Shown here: positions 63,562 through 63,936 of the stretch, one piece after another | How positions within the stretch are numbered: position 1 is the first letter of the stretch | Layout of the letters: every line of letters starts with the position of its first letter | From: an uncultured Bacteroidales bacterium | GTDB taxonomy: Bacteria; Bacteroidota; Bacteroidia; Bacteroidales; GWA2-32-17 | NCBI GenBank assembly: GCA_937960415.1 | Contig: CALGPK010000005.1 | Location: forward strand, 1-63,936 | DNA length: 63,936 nucleotides | Reading direction: 5' to 3' | Program-made: the position numbers and the translations under genes | Notes under the pieces: generated by a model | What the model saw: only the letters and a program-made list of their open reading frames with translations | Database searches by the model: none | Told to the model about the DNA's origin: nothing

Positions 63562-63936
63562 TTAAAACGATATTCTTACTTGTGCTTTAATTTCCGATTT
63601 GGTATTTCCCGATATTTCGGTCAATCCCGAACTAATAACATCTTTATTGGCAAAGTATGTTTCGCCGTACTTTAGCCATATATCAATATTTTTTCGTGGT
63701 GAATATTTTATTGTAACATAAGCACGTGCACCTTTATAATATACAGCCGGTACCGAAAAAGCATACAAAATATCGTTTTCATAAGCATAAATTCTCGAAT
63801 CGTACGAATCGGTATCGAAAATACCATAACGAAATGCAATGTTTAAAGGTATTCGCTGATGTTTATATAGTACATCTTGATAAAAATACAAACCATGATC
63901 TTTTTTAAATTCGGTAGCATACTCTACCCACTCGAT
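63562..63936 (-). CDS. C-terminal end of an outer-membrane beta-barrel protein, cut by window edge
   Basis: The minus-strand frame is open from the window edge to the TAA at 63562-63564, giving 124 codons; the first visible codons read IEWVEYATEFKKDHGLYFYQ. The alternating pattern (IAFRYGIFDTDSYDSRIYAYE, YAFSVPAVYYKGARAYVTIKY, IDIWLKYGETYF) and the terminal aromatic residue (VRISF) indicate strands of an outer-membrane barrel. It closely resembles the end of long Bacteroidota proteins with helix-hairpin-helix (ComEA-like) annotation, but the N-terminal part is outside the window. Nothing is recognised in the 63374-63561 gap before purF. Confidence 0.75.
   Translation of the reverse strand: MEWVEYATEFKKDHGLYFYQDVLYKHQRIPLNIAFRYGIFDTDSYDSRIYAYENDILYAFSVPAVYYKGARAYVTIKYSPRKNIDIWLKYGETYFANKDVISSGLTEISGNTKSEIKAQVRISF

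Noticed and set aside
1-63936. Defence systems, transposases, integrases, tRNA and rRNA genes
   Set aside because: None was recognised on either strand; gene content and base composition look uniform.

Overview
The window is chromosomal DNA from an AT-rich member of the Bacteroidota, probably a Bacteroidales-like lineage with a type IX secretion system (T9SS). Four things support this. Start sites are preceded by the Bacteroidota promoter signature TAnnTTTG. Shine-Dalgarno sequences are almost absent. Marker genes include PorT, PorP/SprF and a type B (gliding-motility) T9SS sorting domain. Several local gene orders are typical of the phylum: nusB-DUF1573-yajC-ybbR-coaE, nif3-zinc ribbon, ubiE-porT, sprF next to a SprB-like protein, and dapB-lepB-wbqC. 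I see no rRNA, tRNA, insertion sequence, prophage or CRISPR array.

Layout. 1-3.3 kb: end-truncated lipoprotein, YgiQ radical SAM enzyme and an aminotransferase (minus). 3.4-8.2 kb: ADP-forming acyl-CoA synthetase, a membrane protein, Nif3 and a coiled-coil zinc-ribbon protein (plus). 8.2-9.1 kb: an M23/LysM peptidase (minus). 9.1-15.3 kb: flavin reductase plus a nucleoside hydrolase/FmdE fusion, then nusB, DUF1573, yajC, ybbR, coaE and a TerB-J-domain protein (plus). 15.3-20.5 kb: MsbA-like ABC transporter, purB and a TMTC-like membrane protein with TPRs (minus). 20.6-23.6 kb: UbiA prenyltransferase, exported phosphatase and photolyase (plus). 23.6-30 kb: a nucleotide-sugar operon ugd-uxs-rfbA-rfbC-rfbD-pgm (minus). 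30-33.7 kb: purL-ubiE-porT (minus). 33.8-36.2 kb: three envelope genes of unknown function. 36.3-38.4 kb: tex. 38.4-44.3 kb: T9SS cargo-porP/sprF-murI (minus). 44.9-49 kb: dsbD and a PgpH-like c-di-AMP phosphodiesterase. 49-52.7 kb: a propeller/SpoIIE sensor phosphatase and a CDGSH protein (minus). 52.8-56 kb: thrS-infC-rpmI-rplT. 56-60.7 kb: dapB, two signal-peptidase-like genes, a methyltransferase and wbqC. 60.8-63.9 kb: a Sua5/YrdC protein, PurF and the 3' end of an outer-membrane protein.

Most genes are housekeeping: purine synthesis (purB, purL, purF), translation, menaquinone (ubiA-like, ubiE), cell wall (murI, dapB) and surface polysaccharide precursors. The less ordinary items are the nucleoside hydrolase-FmdE fusion, an exported ankyrin protein with a barrel-like C-terminus next to a small lipoprotein, a second LepB whose catalytic serine is a lysine, a TMTC-like protein, a near-perfect Shine-Dalgarno before infC in a genome that otherwise lacks them, and a long bulged hairpin between rpmI and rplT. 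I did not find a defence system or a clearly new multi-gene machine. The best candidates for new biology are the 9.1-11.1 kb pair and the 33.8-36.2 kb envelope cluster.
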